From: Anaerococcus tetradius ATCC 35098
GTDB taxonomy: Bacteria > Bacillota > Clostridia > Tissierellales > Peptoniphilaceae
DNA length: 64,000 bases
Assembly: GCF_000159095.1 (NCBI RefSeq)
Contig: NZ_GG666297.1
Coordinates: 284,034 to 348,033 of the forward strand
Direction of reading: 5' to 3'
Shown: positions 52,960 to 61,969 of the stretch, piece by piece
Layout: each line of letters opens with the position of its first letter
Position numbering within the stretch: position 1 is the first letter of the stretch
The notes under the pieces: model-generated
The model's input: the letters and a program-made list of their open reading frames with translations, nothing else
The model's database searches: none
What the model was told of the DNA's origin: nothing
Program-made: the position numbers and the translations under genes

Positions 52960-53310
52960 TGGGTTGAGAGCTTAATAATGTCTTACTCTTGCTTGGCTAT
53001 GAGAATTACTAGTAAGATTTCTCCTAACTTCGTTCGATCGAAATGACATGTAGGTCTTCCAACGATTCACTTGCGTACATTGTGGCCAGAACCATTAGAA
53101 ATGACATCATTCTTGCAATCTGAGGAGCGAACGATACCCCACCTGTCATCCTGAGGAAGAAGCTTCGCTTCTGACGCGAGGATCTTTCCTTTGATCTCTT
53201 ATTGTTACTTGGCTATGAGATTTACAAGTAAGATTTCTCCTAACTTCGTTCGATCGAAATGACATGTAGGTCTTCCAAAGATTCACTTGCATTTATTGTG
53301 GCGAGGAGGG
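52960..53310. repeat. Mosaic intergenic hairpin repeats, tract 4
   Basis: Two near-identical modules (about 53005-53060 and 53212-53275) carry GATTTCTCCTAACTTCGTTC and TCGATCGAAATGACATG. Between them is a GATGACAG-type unit in reverse, with apical AGAAGC/GCTTCT and outer ATCCT/AGGAT arms (53145-53185). No gene is seen between 52958 and 53451. Confidence 0.78.
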
Positions 53311-53451
53311 ATTCATTTTCTTCAAAATTTTTATATATTTCTTTAATTTTGTAGAAAAAGTGTAAAAAGCTTGTTGAATTTTAAGGTGTTTTAGTATAAA
53401 CTATTATATAGATGTACTTTTGTAAACAATACTACTATAAGGAGAAAATTA

Positions 53452-54147
53452 ATGAATGAACAAGAAATTGATTTAATTGAATTGTCTAAGAAGTTAGTCA
53501 AACATTTGCCTATGATTTTTTTATTTGCAATTGTTATAGGAGCATTGAGTTTTGTTTTGTCTAGCTTCATTATTACGCCAAAGTATGATTCTAATGCTAC
53601 TATGATCGTAAGCAATTCTACTCAAAATAATGATCAGAACCCTCAAGCTAATGTCGATTATGGTCAAATCCAAGCCAATAAGGCTCTTATTTCTACATAT
53701 TCCGAGATTGTTAAGTCCAAGGGTATAGCTGATAAGGTTATTAAAAATCTAGGCCTTGATATGGATTATGAGGAGTTTTCTTCTAAGGTTTCTATTGAGC
53801 CTGTGAAGGATACACAAATTATTTCTGTAAAGGTTGTCGATACTATTCCTGAGAGGGCTATGGATATTGCTAATGAAACTGCTAATATTTTTAAGGGTTC
53901 TATTGGCGATATTATGAAGGTTGATAATGTACAGATTCTCGATGGAGCTACCCTTCCAGAAGAGCCTTCTTCACCTAAAATTGCAAAAAACACAGCTATC
54001 GGTTTAGTTTTAGGATTTGTACTTGGTATGGCTGTTGCCTTATTTAGGGAATTAGCAGATTCATCTGTAAATAGTGCAGAAGAAGTTACAGAGTTTTTTG
54101 ATATACCAGTCATTGGTATTGTGCCAGATAGAAAGCAAGGAAATTAG
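53452..54147 (+). CDS. Polysaccharide co-polymerase (Wzz/CpsC/YveK family)
   Basis: The 231-residue membrane protein has helices at about 19-41 and 176-198 and the Wzz fold between (FIITPKYDSNATMIVSN, ALISTYSEIVKSKGIADKVI, DTIPERAMDIANETANIF, PEEPSSPKIAKNTAIG). It sets chain length and activates the BY-kinase encoded next. AAGGAGAAAATT precedes the ATG. The stop nearly abuts the kinase start. Confidence 0.92.
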   Translation: MNEQEIDLIELSKKLVKHLPMIFLFAIVIGALSFVLSSFIITPKYDSNATMIVSNSTQNNDQNPQANVDYGQIQANKALISTYSEIVKSKGIADKVIKNLGLDMDYEEFSSKVSIEPVKDTQIISVKVVDTIPERAMDIANETANIFKGSIGDIMKVDNVQILDGATLPEEPSSPKIAKNTAIGLVLGFVLGMAVALFRELADSSVNSAEEVTEFFDIPVIGIVPDRKQGN

Positions 54148-54148
54148 T

Positions 54149-54802
54149 ATGAGTAAGAAAAACAGTTATTATAGTGCCTCTATGTATGATGAGGCGATTC
54201 GTTCGGTTAGGACAAATATACAATTTAGTAGCTTGGATAAGAAAAATAAGATTATAGCTGTAACATCTACCAAGCCATCCGAGGGTAAGTCTACAGTTAT
54301 TTATAAGCTCGCCAAGTCTTTTGCGGATAATGGTGAGAGGGTAATCCTTATAGATTGTGACTTGAGATCTCCTTCTCTTTATGAGATAGCAGGAATTAAT
54401 GATAATGTTGGCGTTACTAATTATCTAACAGGCAAGGTTAGTATACAAAGGGCAATAAACAAAGATCGTGACCAGGCAAATCTCGATTTGATTTTTACAG
54501 GTCCAGTTCCACCAAACCCTGCCGAGATTTTAGCATCGCAAGTTTTTAAGAAATTCATTGAAGATTTATCAGAAGTTTACGATTATGTCTTTATTGATAC
54601 ACCACCAGTTGGTCTTTTCACAGATGCTTCTATAGTCTCTACCTTATGTGATGGGGTAATCTTTGTTATCAAGTCTTCTGATACCAAGAAGGAAGATATA
54701 ACTTTGGCCTTGGATAATCTTAAAAAGGTTGACGCTCACATTCTAGGTGCAGTTCTTACCTATGTTCCAATGAAAGATAAAAGGTATGGGAATTATTATT
54801 AG
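54149..54802 (+). CDS. BY-type tyrosine kinase (CpsD/YwqD family)
   Basis: This 217-residue kinase has Walker A TKPSEGKST, Walker A' VILIDCDLRSP and Walker B YVFIDTPPVG, the bacterial tyrosine kinase set. The C-terminal tail ends DKRYGNYY, a short cluster of three tyrosines that is the expected autophosphorylation site. It controls capsule export and length with the upstream Wzz partner. I start at ATG 54149; the open frame before it overlaps the upstream gene and lacks a ribosome site. Confidence 0.92.
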   Translation: MSKKNSYYSASMYDEAIRSVRTNIQFSSLDKKNKIIAVTSTKPSEGKSTVIYKLAKSFADNGERVILIDCDLRSPSLYEIAGINDNVGVTNYLTGKVSIQRAINKDRDQANLDLIFTGPVPPNPAEILASQVFKKFIEDLSEVYDYVFIDTPPVGLFTDASIVSTLCDGVIFVIKSSDTKKEDITLALDNLKKVDAHILGAVLTYVPMKDKRYGNYY

Positions 54803-55579
54803 ATGATAGATATACACAATCACATAGTCTATGGAGTAGATGATGGATCGAGGTCAATAGATGAGAGTCTTGCTATGGTTGACTTGTATATGAAGTCTGG
54901 TTTTAGCGAAATAATCGCTACAAGCCACTTTGATAGGTCAAGATATATGGTCGATGCATCAGAAATTCGAGATAAAGTTTCTATATTGAATGAAAAGATA
55001 AAAGAAAAGGGCCTAGATTTTAAGATTTATCCTGGTCATGAAATTCAAGTTGAAGTAGGTATGGAGAAAAAGCTTGCCTCAGGAGAGCTTCTTAGGCTTA
55101 ATGATACAAGATATGTCCTTTGTGAGCTATCTTTTGTGAATAAGCCTAATTTTTTGAAGGACTTATTCTATAATCTTCAGCTGGATGGTTATGTGCCAAT
55201 TATAGCCCACGCTGAAAGGTATCCTTATGTAGCTAGAGATATTGATTGGCTAATAGATTTTATTAAAATGGGTGCACTTATTCAGGTTAACTACTCATCT
55301 ATTAAGTCAAACTACGAAACTATCAAAAGCTTATTAGAAAGAAATATGGTTCATCTTATTGCTACTGATGCCCACCAATCTGAGTGGAGAAATCCCTATA
55401 TCAATGAATATAAGGAAGAGATTCTAAAAATTGTATCAGAAGATAAGTTCTATAAGCTAAGCACGAGTAACCCTTCTCTTGTTTTAAGAGATCAATTTAT
55501 CCCAAGTGAGCATGAAAAAATCTTAATAAATAATAAAAAAGAGAAAAGAAGCATATTTAGTTTTTGGAGAAGAAGATGA
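54803..55579 (+). CDS. PHP-type tyrosine phosphatase (CpsB/YwqE family)
   Basis: The 258-residue manganese-dependent phosphatase opens MIDIHNHIVYGVDDGSRS and has ATSHFDRSRY, YPGHEIQVE, IAHAERYPYV and IATDAHQSEWRNP, the PHP metal-binding set. It reverses phosphorylation of the BY-kinase. The start codon directly follows the kinase stop. A basic C-terminus (KKEKRSIFSFWRRR) may touch the membrane. Confidence 0.93.
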   Translation: MIDIHNHIVYGVDDGSRSIDESLAMVDLYMKSGFSEIIATSHFDRSRYMVDASEIRDKVSILNEKIKEKGLDFKIYPGHEIQVEVGMEKKLASGELLRLNDTRYVLCELSFVNKPNFLKDLFYNLQLDGYVPIIAHAERYPYVARDIDWLIDFIKMGALIQVNYSSIKSNYETIKSLLERNMVHLIATDAHQSEWRNPYINEYKEEILKIVSEDKFYKLSTSNPSLVLRDQFIPSEHEKILINNKKEKRSIFSFWRRR

Positions 55580-55995
55580 AGTTGAAATATATATTTTTAT
55601 CTGCAATCATCCTATTGAGTCTTAACTCTTGTAATAAAAAGGAAGATAACTATCAAGCAAAGAACATACAGGTAGAATCAGTCTTTGACAAGAAAGAAGA
55701 CCCAAAAAAGGCTGAAAAGTCAAATGAGGATAAAAAAGCAGAAGAAAAGACTGAAGTAAAAAAACAAAAGCCAGCAAAAGAAGAAAATAAAAAGAAAAAA
55801 TTCAGGACAAGAGGTACTACAAATATGAGAAGTGAGCCAAATACTGTGGAAGACAATATCTTAGTAGCCGTTCCTGGTGGAAGTGAGTTTGAGGCTTTAG
55901 AAGAAACAAAGGGCGAGGACGCAGACTGGATAAAGCTTACTTTTGAAGGTAATACTGGTTTTATAAGAAAAGACATGCTAGAAGAAATTAAATGA
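55576..55995 (+). CDS. Lipoprotein with bacterial SH3 domain
   Basis: The 139-residue protein has a lipoprotein signal with lipobox LNSC (Cys near 19), a lysine/glutamate-rich linker (about 25-80) and an SH3-like domain at the C-terminus (TTNMRSEPNTVEDNILVAVPGG, DADWIKLTFEGNTGFIRKDM). It overlaps the phosphatase gene by 4 bp (ATGA), so it is the last gene of the Wzz-kinase-phosphatase operon. It may tether the capsule machinery to the wall, which is inference. Confidence 0.87.
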   Translation: MKLKYIFLSAIILLSLNSCNKKEDNYQAKNIQVESVFDKKEDPKKAEKSNEDKKAEEKTEVKKQKPAKEENKKKKFRTRGTTNMRSEPNTVEDNILVAVPGGSEFEALEETKGEDADWIKLTFEGNTGFIRKDMLEEIK

Positions 55996-56003
55996 GACAA
56001 AAG

Positions 56004-56031
56004 ACCGTTAAGAAATTGACGGTTTTTCTTT
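56004..56031 (+). terminator. Terminator of the Wzz-kinase operon
   Basis: ACCGT (56004-56008) pairs with ACGGT (56019-56023), then TTTTCTTTT. Confidence 0.78.
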
Positions 56032-56039
56032 TGGGAAAA

Positions 56040-56790
56040 TTAAGAGGGATCTCTATTTTGACGTCATATGCTTGCTTGGCTATAGGACTTACTAATTAGA
56101 TTTCTCCTCACTTCGTTCGATCGAAATGACACAAGATGCCTTAATTGTGGAAAGATGCATTAGCAATGACATCCCCTTCCTGTCATCATGAAAAGCGAAG
56201 CGACCACCATGTCATCTCAAACGAGTAAGCAAGCTTTCGAGGAGGTAACTCTTTTTTATGTCATATATATGCTTGACTCGTTGATAAACTAGTTAGATTT
56301 CTCGTCGCTTCCCCGTGGAAGCTCTGTCGAAATGACAAGAGGGACGACATTCAAGGGGTGAGCAATCTTCATGTCGCACATAGGAGTGTGGCGACACCTC
56401 CTGTCATCCCGAACGAGTAAGCTTAGCTTTCGAGGAGGGATCTTTTTCTATGGTGTCTTTTTTCTCCTTGACTCTTAGACTTGCTAGTTAGATTTCTCAT
56501 CGCTTCCCCGTGGAAGCTCTGTCGAAATGACAAGAGGGACAGACATTCAAAGGGGAAGCAATCTTCATGTCGTGTAGAGGAGTGTGGCGACACCTCCTGT
56601 CATCCCGAACGAGCAAGCAAGCTTTTGAGGAGGGATCTTTTTCTTTGACGTCATATATTTACTTAGGTCTGAGATAAACTAATCAGATTCCTCGTCGAAA
56701 TCTGCGATTTCTCTGTCGGAATGACAGGTATGTCTGCCATCAATTCACTTTCGTTTCTTGTTGCAAGTATCATTCGAAATTACAGGAGGA
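56040..56790. repeat. Mosaic intergenic hairpin repeats, tract 5
   Basis: The longest tract. Two near-identical copies of about 165 bp, 195 bp apart (56289 and 56484 onward), share the CTTCC/GGAAG hairpin, a CATTCAA..GGGG spacer and the CACCTCCTGTCATCCCGAAC unit. Other modules at 56091 and 56684 carry different apical stems. No gene is seen. Confidence 0.82.
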
Positions 56791-56798
56791 ATATTTTT

Positions 56799-57524
56799 CT
56801 AGTATCCTCCATTTATATTTATTATATCGCCAGTGATGTAGGAGGCTTCTTCTGATATTAGGTAGGCTACTAGGTTTGCTATTTCTTCTGCTTTGGCGAA
56901 TCTTTCCATGCCTACTTCTTTTTTTAGTTCTTCTAGTTCTTCTTTGGAGAAGTCTTTTGTCATCATGTCAGTTTCTACTATGCCTGGGGCTATGGCGTTT
57001 ACTCTTATCTTGCTTGGGGCAAGTTCTTTGGCGAGGGATTTAGTGAGGCTGTTTATGGCACCCTTGCTTGCAGAGTAGGCGCTTTCCATGCTTGAGCCTT
57101 CTTCGCCCCAGATTGAGGAGATGTTTATTATGACTCCTTCTTTTTTCTCTAGCATCTTTCCTACGGCTCTTTTGCTTGTTAGAAAGACAGAGTCGAGGTT
57201 GGTCTGGATTATTTTTTGAAAGCTTTCATAGGGGGTATCTTGGATAAGGGAGTAGTGGGCGATTCCTGCGTTATTTATGAGGATGTCGACTGCTCCTAAG
57301 TTTTTTTCTATGGTGGCAAACATTTCTTCTACTTGGTCTTCTTTGGAGACGTCTGCTCCTATGGCTATGGTGTAGGGATTTGTTTGTCTTAGTTCTTCTA
57401 GGAGGGATAATGCGGCCTTTTTGCTTTCCTTGTAGTTAATGGCAATTTTGTAGTTTGGGTTGAGTCTTCTTGCTATGGCCTTGCCTATGCCACGAGAAGA
57501 GCCTGTTATTAATACTGTTTTCAT
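56799..57524 (-). CDS. Short-chain dehydrogenase, FabG-like
   Basis: The 241-residue enzyme has the cofactor site TGSSRGIGKAIA, the NNAG motif, and the catalytic Ser, Tyr and Lys in NISSIWGEEGSSMESAYSASKGA. C-terminal TGDIININGGY is typical of 3-oxoacyl-ACP reductases. It stands alone, away from fatty acid genes, so it may serve another NAD(P)H-dependent ketone reduction. It lies divergent from the aldo-keto reductase gene. Confidence 0.88.
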   Translation of the reverse strand: MKTVLITGSSRGIGKAIARRLNPNYKIAINYKESKKAALSLLEELRQTNPYTIAIGADVSKEDQVEEMFATIEKNLGAVDILINNAGIAHYSLIQDTPYESFQKIIQTNLDSVFLTSKRAVGKMLEKKEGVIINISSIWGEEGSSMESAYSASKGAINSLTKSLAKELAPSKIRVNAIAPGIVETDMMTKDFSKEELEELKKEVGMERFAKAEEIANLVAYLISEEASYITGDIININGGY

Positions 57525-57605
57525 ATTACTATTTTATCACATTGCTTATCTTATTAATATAGGAGACTTTGGGTATGAATATATTATAGATGTAAAGGAG
57601 TTTTT

Positions 57606-58442
57606 ATGAAATATTACACACTAAATGACGGCTTGAGGGTTCCAGCCCTTGGTTTGGGGACTTACAAGATTGAAGATGAGAAGATTATAGATGAGGTTAT
57701 TAATGCGGCCTTCGATTTAGGTTATGAGTATATTGATACAGCAAGTTTTTATAATAATGAAGAATATATAGGAAAGGCACTTAGTCATTCTTCTAAGAGG
57801 AGGGCTGATTATATGCTTGCAACTAAGGTTTGGCCATCTGCCTATGGACTTGATAAGACTAAGAGATCTATTGATGAATCTTTAAAGAAGCTTGGGACTG
57901 ATTATATTGATGTTATCCACCTCCATTGGTTTGGCAAGGATTTTGATGAGGCTTGGAAGGTTTTTATGGACTACAAGGATCAAGGGATAGTAAGGTCTAT
58001 TGCGGTTTGCAATTTTATGCCAGAGCAAGTGGAAAAGTTATTGGAAGTGGGAGAGGCTCCATCTATGGATCAATTAGAAAGTCATTTGTTCTTGCAAGAT
58101 AGAAAGACTAGGGCTTTTCTTAGGGAAAAGAATATCAAACACCAGGCTTGGAGCCCACTAGCAAGGACTAGGGGAGGTCTTTTAGATGAAGCTATTCTAA
58201 AAGATATAGCTTATAAGTATAACAAGACCCCTGCCCAGATAGCTTTGAGGTGGAATGTTGATCAAGATACTTTTGTCATACCAAAATCTGTTCATCCAAA
58301 AAGACTAAGGGAGAATATAGATATATTCGACTTCGCCTTGGATGATGGTGATATGAAGGTATTGGCAAGCCTTGATAGGAGACAAAGATTTTCTCAGGAT
58401 CCCCTAGATCAAGATTGGCTAGAAAAAATTAGACATATGTAG
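57606..58442 (+). CDS. Aldo/keto reductase
   Basis: This 278-residue NADPH-dependent enzyme has the catalytic Asp and Tyr in YIDTASFYNNEEYIG, Lys in LATKVWP and His in VIHLHWFG, and a C-terminal IPKSVHPKRLRENI cofactor motif. The substrate is unknown; relatives reduce aldehydes such as methylglyoxal. AAAGGAGTTTTT precedes the ATG. Confidence 0.92.
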   Translation: MKYYTLNDGLRVPALGLGTYKIEDEKIIDEVINAAFDLGYEYIDTASFYNNEEYIGKALSHSSKRRADYMLATKVWPSAYGLDKTKRSIDESLKKLGTDYIDVIHLHWFGKDFDEAWKVFMDYKDQGIVRSIAVCNFMPEQVEKLLEVGEAPSMDQLESHLFLQDRKTRAFLREKNIKHQAWSPLARTRGGLLDEAILKDIAYKYNKTPAQIALRWNVDQDTFVIPKSVHPKRLRENIDIFDFALDDGDMKVLASLDRRQRFSQDPLDQDWLEKIRHM

Positions 58443-58488
58443 CTAGCATGTCTTACTTTTTTATTAGTTTTGTGTTGATTTAAAGCAA

Positions 58489-58526
58489 AAGACCCCTCTA
58501 GAAGGAATTTCTTCTAGGGAGGTCTT
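58489..58526. terminator. Shared terminator between the aldo-keto reductase and Nfn genes
   Basis: AAGACC...CTAGAAG and CTTCTAG...GGTCTT form a 16-bp stem with two mismatches, followed by ATTTTTATTT; the minus strand has TTTTGC. Confidence 0.78.
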
Positions 58527-58530
58527 ATTT

Positions 58531-59922
58531 TTATTTGTCTTTTGCTTGGAGATATTTGTCTATGTTTTCTGCGGCTTTTTTGCCTGCACCCATGGCAAGT
58601 ATTACTGTCGCAGCACCACTTACGGCGTCTCCTCCTGCGAATACTCCATCTTTGGTGGTCATTGTTGTATCGTCTATGATGATTCCGCCCCAGCTTTCTG
58701 TGTCGATATCGTCATTGGTTTGTTTGATAAGTGGGTTTGGAGATTGACCTATTGAAATTATTACAGAGTCGAATTCTACTTCTTCATATTCGCCAGTTGC
58801 TACTGGACGTCTTCTACCAGATTGGTCAGCTTCGCCTAGGGCCATTTTTTCTGCTTTTACTTTTTTAACCCAGCCATTTTCGCCTATGATTTCTACTGGA
58901 TTGTGAAGGTTTAAGAAGTTAATTCCTTCTTCTCTGGCGTGGTGGCTTTCTTCAAGTCTAGCTGGCATTTCTTCGAAGCTTCTTCTGTAGACTACTGTTA
59001 CATCTGCTCCCAATCTTTTGGCAGATCTTGCAGCATCCATTGCTACGTTTCCTCCACCTACTACACAGACTTTCTTTCCTATGTGGACTGGTGTGTCGTA
59101 TTCTGGGAACTTGTAGGCCTTCATTAGGTTCATTCTTGTTAAAAATTCATTTGCTGAGTAGACCCCGTTGAGGTTTTCTCCTGGTATGTTTAGGAATTTT
59201 GGAAGTCCTGCTCCTGTTGATAGGTAGATTGCTTCGAAGCCTTGGTCGAAGAGGTCTTTTAGGGACATGGTTCTTCCTACTATGGTGTTGGTTTGAAGTT
59301 TTACTCCAAGACCTATTACGTTTTTAAGTTCTGTTTGAACTAATTTTTTTGGAAGTCTGAATTCTGGGATTCCATACATTAGTACGCCTCCAGCTGTATG
59401 GAAGGCATCAAACATTACTACCTTGTAGCCAAGCTTAGCGAGGTCGGCTGAGCAAGAAAGTCCAGAAGGGCCTGCTCCTACAACGGCAACTTTTTTGTTT
59501 TTGCTGGTTACTTCGACTGGCTTGTTGTAATTTTTGCTATTTCTATGATCAGCTACAAATCTTTCGAGTCTACCGATTGCTACTGGTTCATCTCTTCTTC
59601 CCCTAGTACAATTTCCTTCACATTGGTTTTCTTGCGGACAAACTCTACCACAAATAGCTGGAAGGTTGTTGGTTTCTGCGATTTTTTCGTAGGCTCCATC
59701 TAGGTCGTCTTCTAGGAGAAGGCTGATAAATTCTGGGATTTGTACTCCAACAGGACAACCAGAAACGCAAGGTCTGTTCTTGCAGTGGACGCATCTTGTC
59801 GCTTCTTCCTTAGCCATTTCAAGTGTATAGCCCAAGCTTACTTCATCAAAGTTCTTATTTCTTACATTTGGGTCTTGTTCTGGCATTGGAACTTTAGTTT
59901 TGGACATATTGAATTTAGCCAT
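58531..59922 (-). CDS. nfnB: NADPH-binding subunit of NADH-dependent ferredoxin:NADP oxidoreductase (NfnB; GltD-like)
   Basis: The 463-residue flavoprotein has two 4Fe-4S sites near the N-terminus (CVHCKNRPCVSGCP and CGRVCPQENQCEGNC), an FAD fold GAGPSGLSCSADLAKLG and an NADPH fold VVGGGNVAMDAARSAKRLG. It resembles the glutamate synthase small subunit. Because it is joined to an FAD/2Fe-2S partner rather than to gltB, it is probably the large Nfn subunit. That enzyme bifurcates electrons between NADH, ferredoxin and NADPH. Confidence 0.88.
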   Translation of the reverse strand: MAKFNMSKTKVPMPEQDPNVRNKNFDEVSLGYTLEMAKEEATRCVHCKNRPCVSGCPVGVQIPEFISLLLEDDLDGAYEKIAETNNLPAICGRVCPQENQCEGNCTRGRRDEPVAIGRLERFVADHRNSKNYNKPVEVTSKNKKVAVVGAGPSGLSCSADLAKLGYKVVMFDAFHTAGGVLMYGIPEFRLPKKLVQTELKNVIGLGVKLQTNTIVGRTMSLKDLFDQGFEAIYLSTGAGLPKFLNIPGENLNGVYSANEFLTRMNLMKAYKFPEYDTPVHIGKKVCVVGGGNVAMDAARSAKRLGADVTVVYRRSFEEMPARLEESHHAREEGINFLNLHNPVEIIGENGWVKKVKAEKMALGEADQSGRRRPVATGEYEEVEFDSVIISIGQSPNPLIKQTNDDIDTESWGGIIIDDTTMTTKDGVFAGGDAVSGAATVILAMGAGKKAAENIDKYLQAKDK

Positions 59923-60751
59923 GTCTTACCTCCCCAGTTATATTGCAAATATGCTCACGTTCTTCTGTGACATAGTTTCTAGCTCTGTTCATAGCTTCGT
60001 CGAAGTCTACCAAGAATCCATCAAAGTCTGGTCCATCAACGCAGGCAAATTTCATCTTGCCACCTACACTTAGTCTACAGCAACCACACATACCTGTTCC
60101 ATCTACCATGATTGAGTTCATGGATACAGTTGTTGGAATATCGTATGGTCTAGTAACTCCTACTACATTTTTCATCATGATAGCAGGGCCTATGGTTAAG
60201 ACATGATCGTAGTTTTTGCCTTCTTTGATTAGATCATCAAGGACTTGGGTTACGAAGCCTTGTCTACCATATGAGCCATCGTCTGTAGTTATGTACAAAT
60301 TGTCTGAACAAGCTTTTAATTCGTCTTCAAGGATGATGATGTCCTTGTTTTTAAAGCCCATAATAACATCTACATTGGCGCCTAGCTCATGTAGGTATTT
60401 GGCTTGAGGATAAGCAATAGCTGTACCAAGTCCACCGCCTACTACGCATACATTCTTTCCTTTAAGATCGTCAAGATCTGTTGGTTTGCCTAGTGGTCCA
60501 ACAAAGTCTAGGAAGCCATCTCCTGCCTTTAGTTTGTCCATTCTCATGGTTGTGCCACCTACGATTTGAACAATGATTGTAACGTTTTCTTCATCTGTTT
60601 CAGATATGGTAAAAGGAACTCTTTCTCCTTTTTCGTCTAGCCTTAGAATAATAAATTGACCTGGCAAGGCTTTTTGTGCTATAAGCGGAGCCTTGACAAC
60701 AAATTTTATTGTATTCTCATTCAAATTGGTTTTTTCTATAATTCGTGCCAT
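59915..60751 (-). CDS. nfnA: FAD/2Fe-2S subunit of ferredoxin:NADP oxidoreductase (NfnA; PyrK/SudB-like)
   Basis: This 278-residue protein has a ferredoxin reductase-like FAD region (PGQFIILRLDEKGERVPFTIS), an NAD fold (VCVVGGGLGTAIAYPQAKYL) and a C-terminal 2Fe-2S site (MVDGTGMCGCCRLSVGGKMKFACVDGP). Its 3' end overlaps the NfnB gene by 8 bp, which matches the known nfnAB gene pair. In an anaerobe with an ETF-linked dehydrogenase it would balance NADH, NADPH and ferredoxin pools. AGGAGGAAATTT precedes the ATG. Confidence 0.9.
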   Translation of the reverse strand: MARIIEKTNLNENTIKFVVKAPLIAQKALPGQFIILRLDEKGERVPFTISETDEENVTIIVQIVGGTTMRMDKLKAGDGFLDFVGPLGKPTDLDDLKGKNVCVVGGGLGTAIAYPQAKYLHELGANVDVIMGFKNKDIIILEDELKACSDNLYITTDDGSYGRQGFVTQVLDDLIKEGKNYDHVLTIGPAIMMKNVVGVTRPYDIPTTVSMNSIMVDGTGMCGCCRLSVGGKMKFACVDGPDFDGFLVDFDEAMNRARNYVTEEREHICNITGEVRHG

Positions 60752-60896
60752 AAATTTCCTCCTCGTAATATAATATCAAATCATCTACTATTTTACAATA
60801 ATGGTGCAAAATATTTAGTAAATAGTAGAGTATGTGATAACTAAGAAAGAGGGCGATTTTTAAAAGAAAAAGCAATATTCCAACAAGTATTTACTT

Positions 60897-61092
60897 AAAA
60901 AATTTATTCCTTACTATAGACCCTACAAGAAAATCTTAGCATCTTTTACTAGCATAAGTTAGCGACTCTTACTTCTCCTAGCTTAATTCTTGACGAAACG
61001 ATAAGTGCCTTAGACAACAAAAGCGAGGCCCTTATCTAAAACTTGCTTGAGAAATTATCTAAGGCTAGGACTACTCTTAGCATAGCCACCGT
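60897..61092 (+). pseudogene. Relic of an ABC exporter with large internal deletion
   Basis: The first part reads KKFIPYYRPYKKILASF, like the start of an exporter membrane domain. After a stop and frame change the sequence jumps to LATLTSPSLILDETISALDN, then SEALI, a stop, and NLLEKLSKARTTLSIAT, the Walker B and H-loop end of an ATPase domain. About 450 residues between are missing. The rest of 60752-61193 has only the leader regions of the flanking genes. Confidence 0.75.
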
Positions 61093-61193
61093 CTTTTTTA
61101 TCCAAATATAAAAATGCTTATTAACAAACTTTTCTAGGTGCGATGATTTTAGGACTTAAAGTTGTATAATGAAATAATAGAAAAGGAGTATAT

Positions 61194-61961
61194 ATGGCAA
61201 AAATTTTCGGCAAAATCTTGCATGGATTCGCAAGCCTTATTGGAAATATCTTTACAGTTTTAATAAATATTATGAATGTCATAACCATGACCTTTGAAGG
61301 AATAAGGCAATTGTTGTTTTTAGTCTTTATATTTGGCTGCTCCGGCTTTGTCTTTTTTCCCTTCATAGCCTTGGCTATACCGAGAAAATTGTGGACAGTC
61401 ATCTTTATAATATTGATAATACCAATCCTAGGTCCTAAATTTATTTCTATGCTCAAATATGGCAACTACACTCTTACAGAATGGATGTATGATAGGGCAG
61501 ATAGCCTAATAACAGGAAAAAAAGTGGGCTTCGATAGCCTTTCTGATTATTCAAACAAGTACAAGTTTGAAAGGCAAGAGGAAAGAAGAAGACAAGCAGA
61601 AGAAGCCGCAAGAGCTAGTCAAGAAGAGATGAATAGAAGATTTGAAGAAATCTTTAGGGGCTTTAGCTACACAAATTTCAACCAAGGCGACTGGCAATCT
61701 TATGATACAGGTTCATCCTATACTAACATGACCAACGACTTAGGCTTTAAAGAAAAATACGAAAGATCCTGTGATACTCTTGGTCTTAATTATCAAACTG
61801 ATATCTATCAAGTAAAACTAAACTATAGGAAGCTTGCAAAGAAATATCATCCAGATATCAACAAAGAAGAAGGTGCAACCGAGAAATTCCAGCAAATAAA
61901 TGATGCCTACGAATTTCTAACAGAGGCAAATATCAACAAATACAAGTCTACTTATAGTTAG
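61194..61961 (+). CDS. Membrane protein with C-terminal J domain
   Basis: The 255-residue protein has two or three hydrophobic segments at about 12-35, 40-62 and 67-88, then a charged coiled region (KFERQEERRRQAEEAARASQ region, about 120-155). A J domain follows at ~190-255 with the essential HPD in KKYHPDINKEEGATEKFQQI. It should recruit DnaK to the inner membrane face; its client is unknown. Most bacterial J proteins carry the J domain at the N-terminus, so the order here is reversed. AAAAGGAGTATAT precedes the ATG. Confidence 0.88.
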   Translation: MAKIFGKILHGFASLIGNIFTVLINIMNVITMTFEGIRQLLFLVFIFGCSGFVFFPFIALAIPRKLWTVIFIILIIPILGPKFISMLKYGNYTLTEWMYDRADSLITGKKVGFDSLSDYSNKYKFERQEERRRQAEEAARASQEEMNRRFEEIFRGFSYTNFNQGDWQSYDTGSSYTNMTNDLGFKEKYERSCDTLGLNYQTDIYQVKLNYRKLAKKYHPDINKEEGATEKFQQINDAYEFLTEANINKYKSTYS

Positions 61962-61969
61962 GAGATTTT

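Noticed and set aside
52960..56790. Repeats near 53 and 56 kb as a possible CRISPR array
   Set aside because: The repeated units are unequal in length, occur in both orientations, have no regular unique spacers, and no cas genes are nearby.
58535..59127. Plus-strand frames opposite the nfnB gene
   Set aside because: They mirror the iron-sulphur flavoprotein gene and show no independent evidence.
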